DNA of 64,000 nt from JBKBIP01 sp046297495. Lineage in GTDB: Bacteria > Planctomycetota > Planctomycetia > Gemmatales > Gemmataceae. Both the position numbers and the translations under genes were made by a program. The stretch is taken from NCBI GenBank assembly GCA_046297495.1, contig JBKBIP010000011.1, positions 62,001-126,000 of the forward strand, written 5' to 3'. Shown here in pieces: positions 63,920-64,000 of the stretch; within the stretch, counting starts at the first letter, position 1; every line of letters starts with the position of its first letter. The notes below the pieces were generated by a model. That model made no database searches. It was not told the DNA's origin and was given only the letters and a program-made list of their open reading frames with translations.

Positions 63920-64000
63920 NNNNNNNNNNNNNNNNNNNNNNNNNNNNNNNNNNNNNNNNNNNNNNNNNNNNNNNNNNNNNNNNNNNNNNNNNNNNNNNNN
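63920..64000. other. assembly gap at right end
   Basis: N from 63920 to the end. It hides the start of the DUF11-type gene. Confidence 0.99.

Overview
The window reads as a G+C-rich chromosomal piece of a planctomycete, most likely a Gemmataceae/Gemmatales relative and probably from a metagenome assembly. Evidence: a formylglycine-type sulfatase followed by a planctomycete-type cytochrome (PSCyt1) plus leucine-rich-repeat protein, a DUF4058 protein, a PQQ-type beta-propeller protein, a MarR-controlled RND pump, a CzcA-type pump with a Cys-rich WWCDEHG domain, and two N-runs (24523-24622, inside a gene, and 63920-64000). No rRNA, tRNA, CRISPR array or intact mobile element was seen.

Layout. 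1-2234: DUF4129 and DUF4350 genes (minus, ATGA overlap). 2381-7825: marR, membrane-fusion protein, RND pump. 7933-10722: two isocitrate-dehydrogenase-family paralogues with a DUF4058 gene between them. 10839-14843: secreted pilus-type N-domain protein, small HTH protein, and a 1003-aa membrane-anchored sigma-54 activator. 15537-18031: hydrolase, gamma-glutamylcyclotransferase-like, membrane and LOG genes. 18183-22479: winged-helix protein, P-loop ATPase, HU protein, small lipoprotein. 22819-31332: MFS/acyltransferase fusion, minimal metalloprotease, HEAT-like secreted protein, ACT, cupin, NtrC-type regulator, TPP enzyme. 31605-35224: CzcA-type pump coupled to a Cys-rich lipoprotein. 35495-45104: TPR protein, aldehyde dehydrogenase, Nif3-like, C45 peptidase, mutS, XPB-like helicase. 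45296-53843: candidate selenoprotein with its own terminator, PQQ propeller, unknown, MscS, IS701-type relic, two-subunit sulfopyruvate-decarboxylase-like enzyme, sulfatase, PSCyt1-LRR. 54129-63919: CcsA/HemX-like and hemA, then ECF sigma factor, a giant protein joining an anti-sigma zinc finger to an alpha-2-macroglobulin, and secreted proteins.

The strongest unexplained signals are these. (1) A dispersed palindromic repeat, core GATTCATCGGTTCGCG / CGCGAACCGATGAATC, occurs about 15 times between genes; its arms co-vary, and some copies overlap apparent start codons. (2) A thioredoxin-like gene has an in-frame UGA directly after a Cys, followed by a hairpin that fits the bacterial SECIS rules. 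(3) The anti-sigma/alpha-2-macroglobulin fusion (1941 aa, CFEQ thioester) lies directly behind its ECF sigma factor. (4) A winged-helix plus P-loop ATPase pair has no recognised family. (5) A second hairpin family, GTTTAGC-GGCGAGCC, and a single 25-bp perfect REP-like palindrome are also present.
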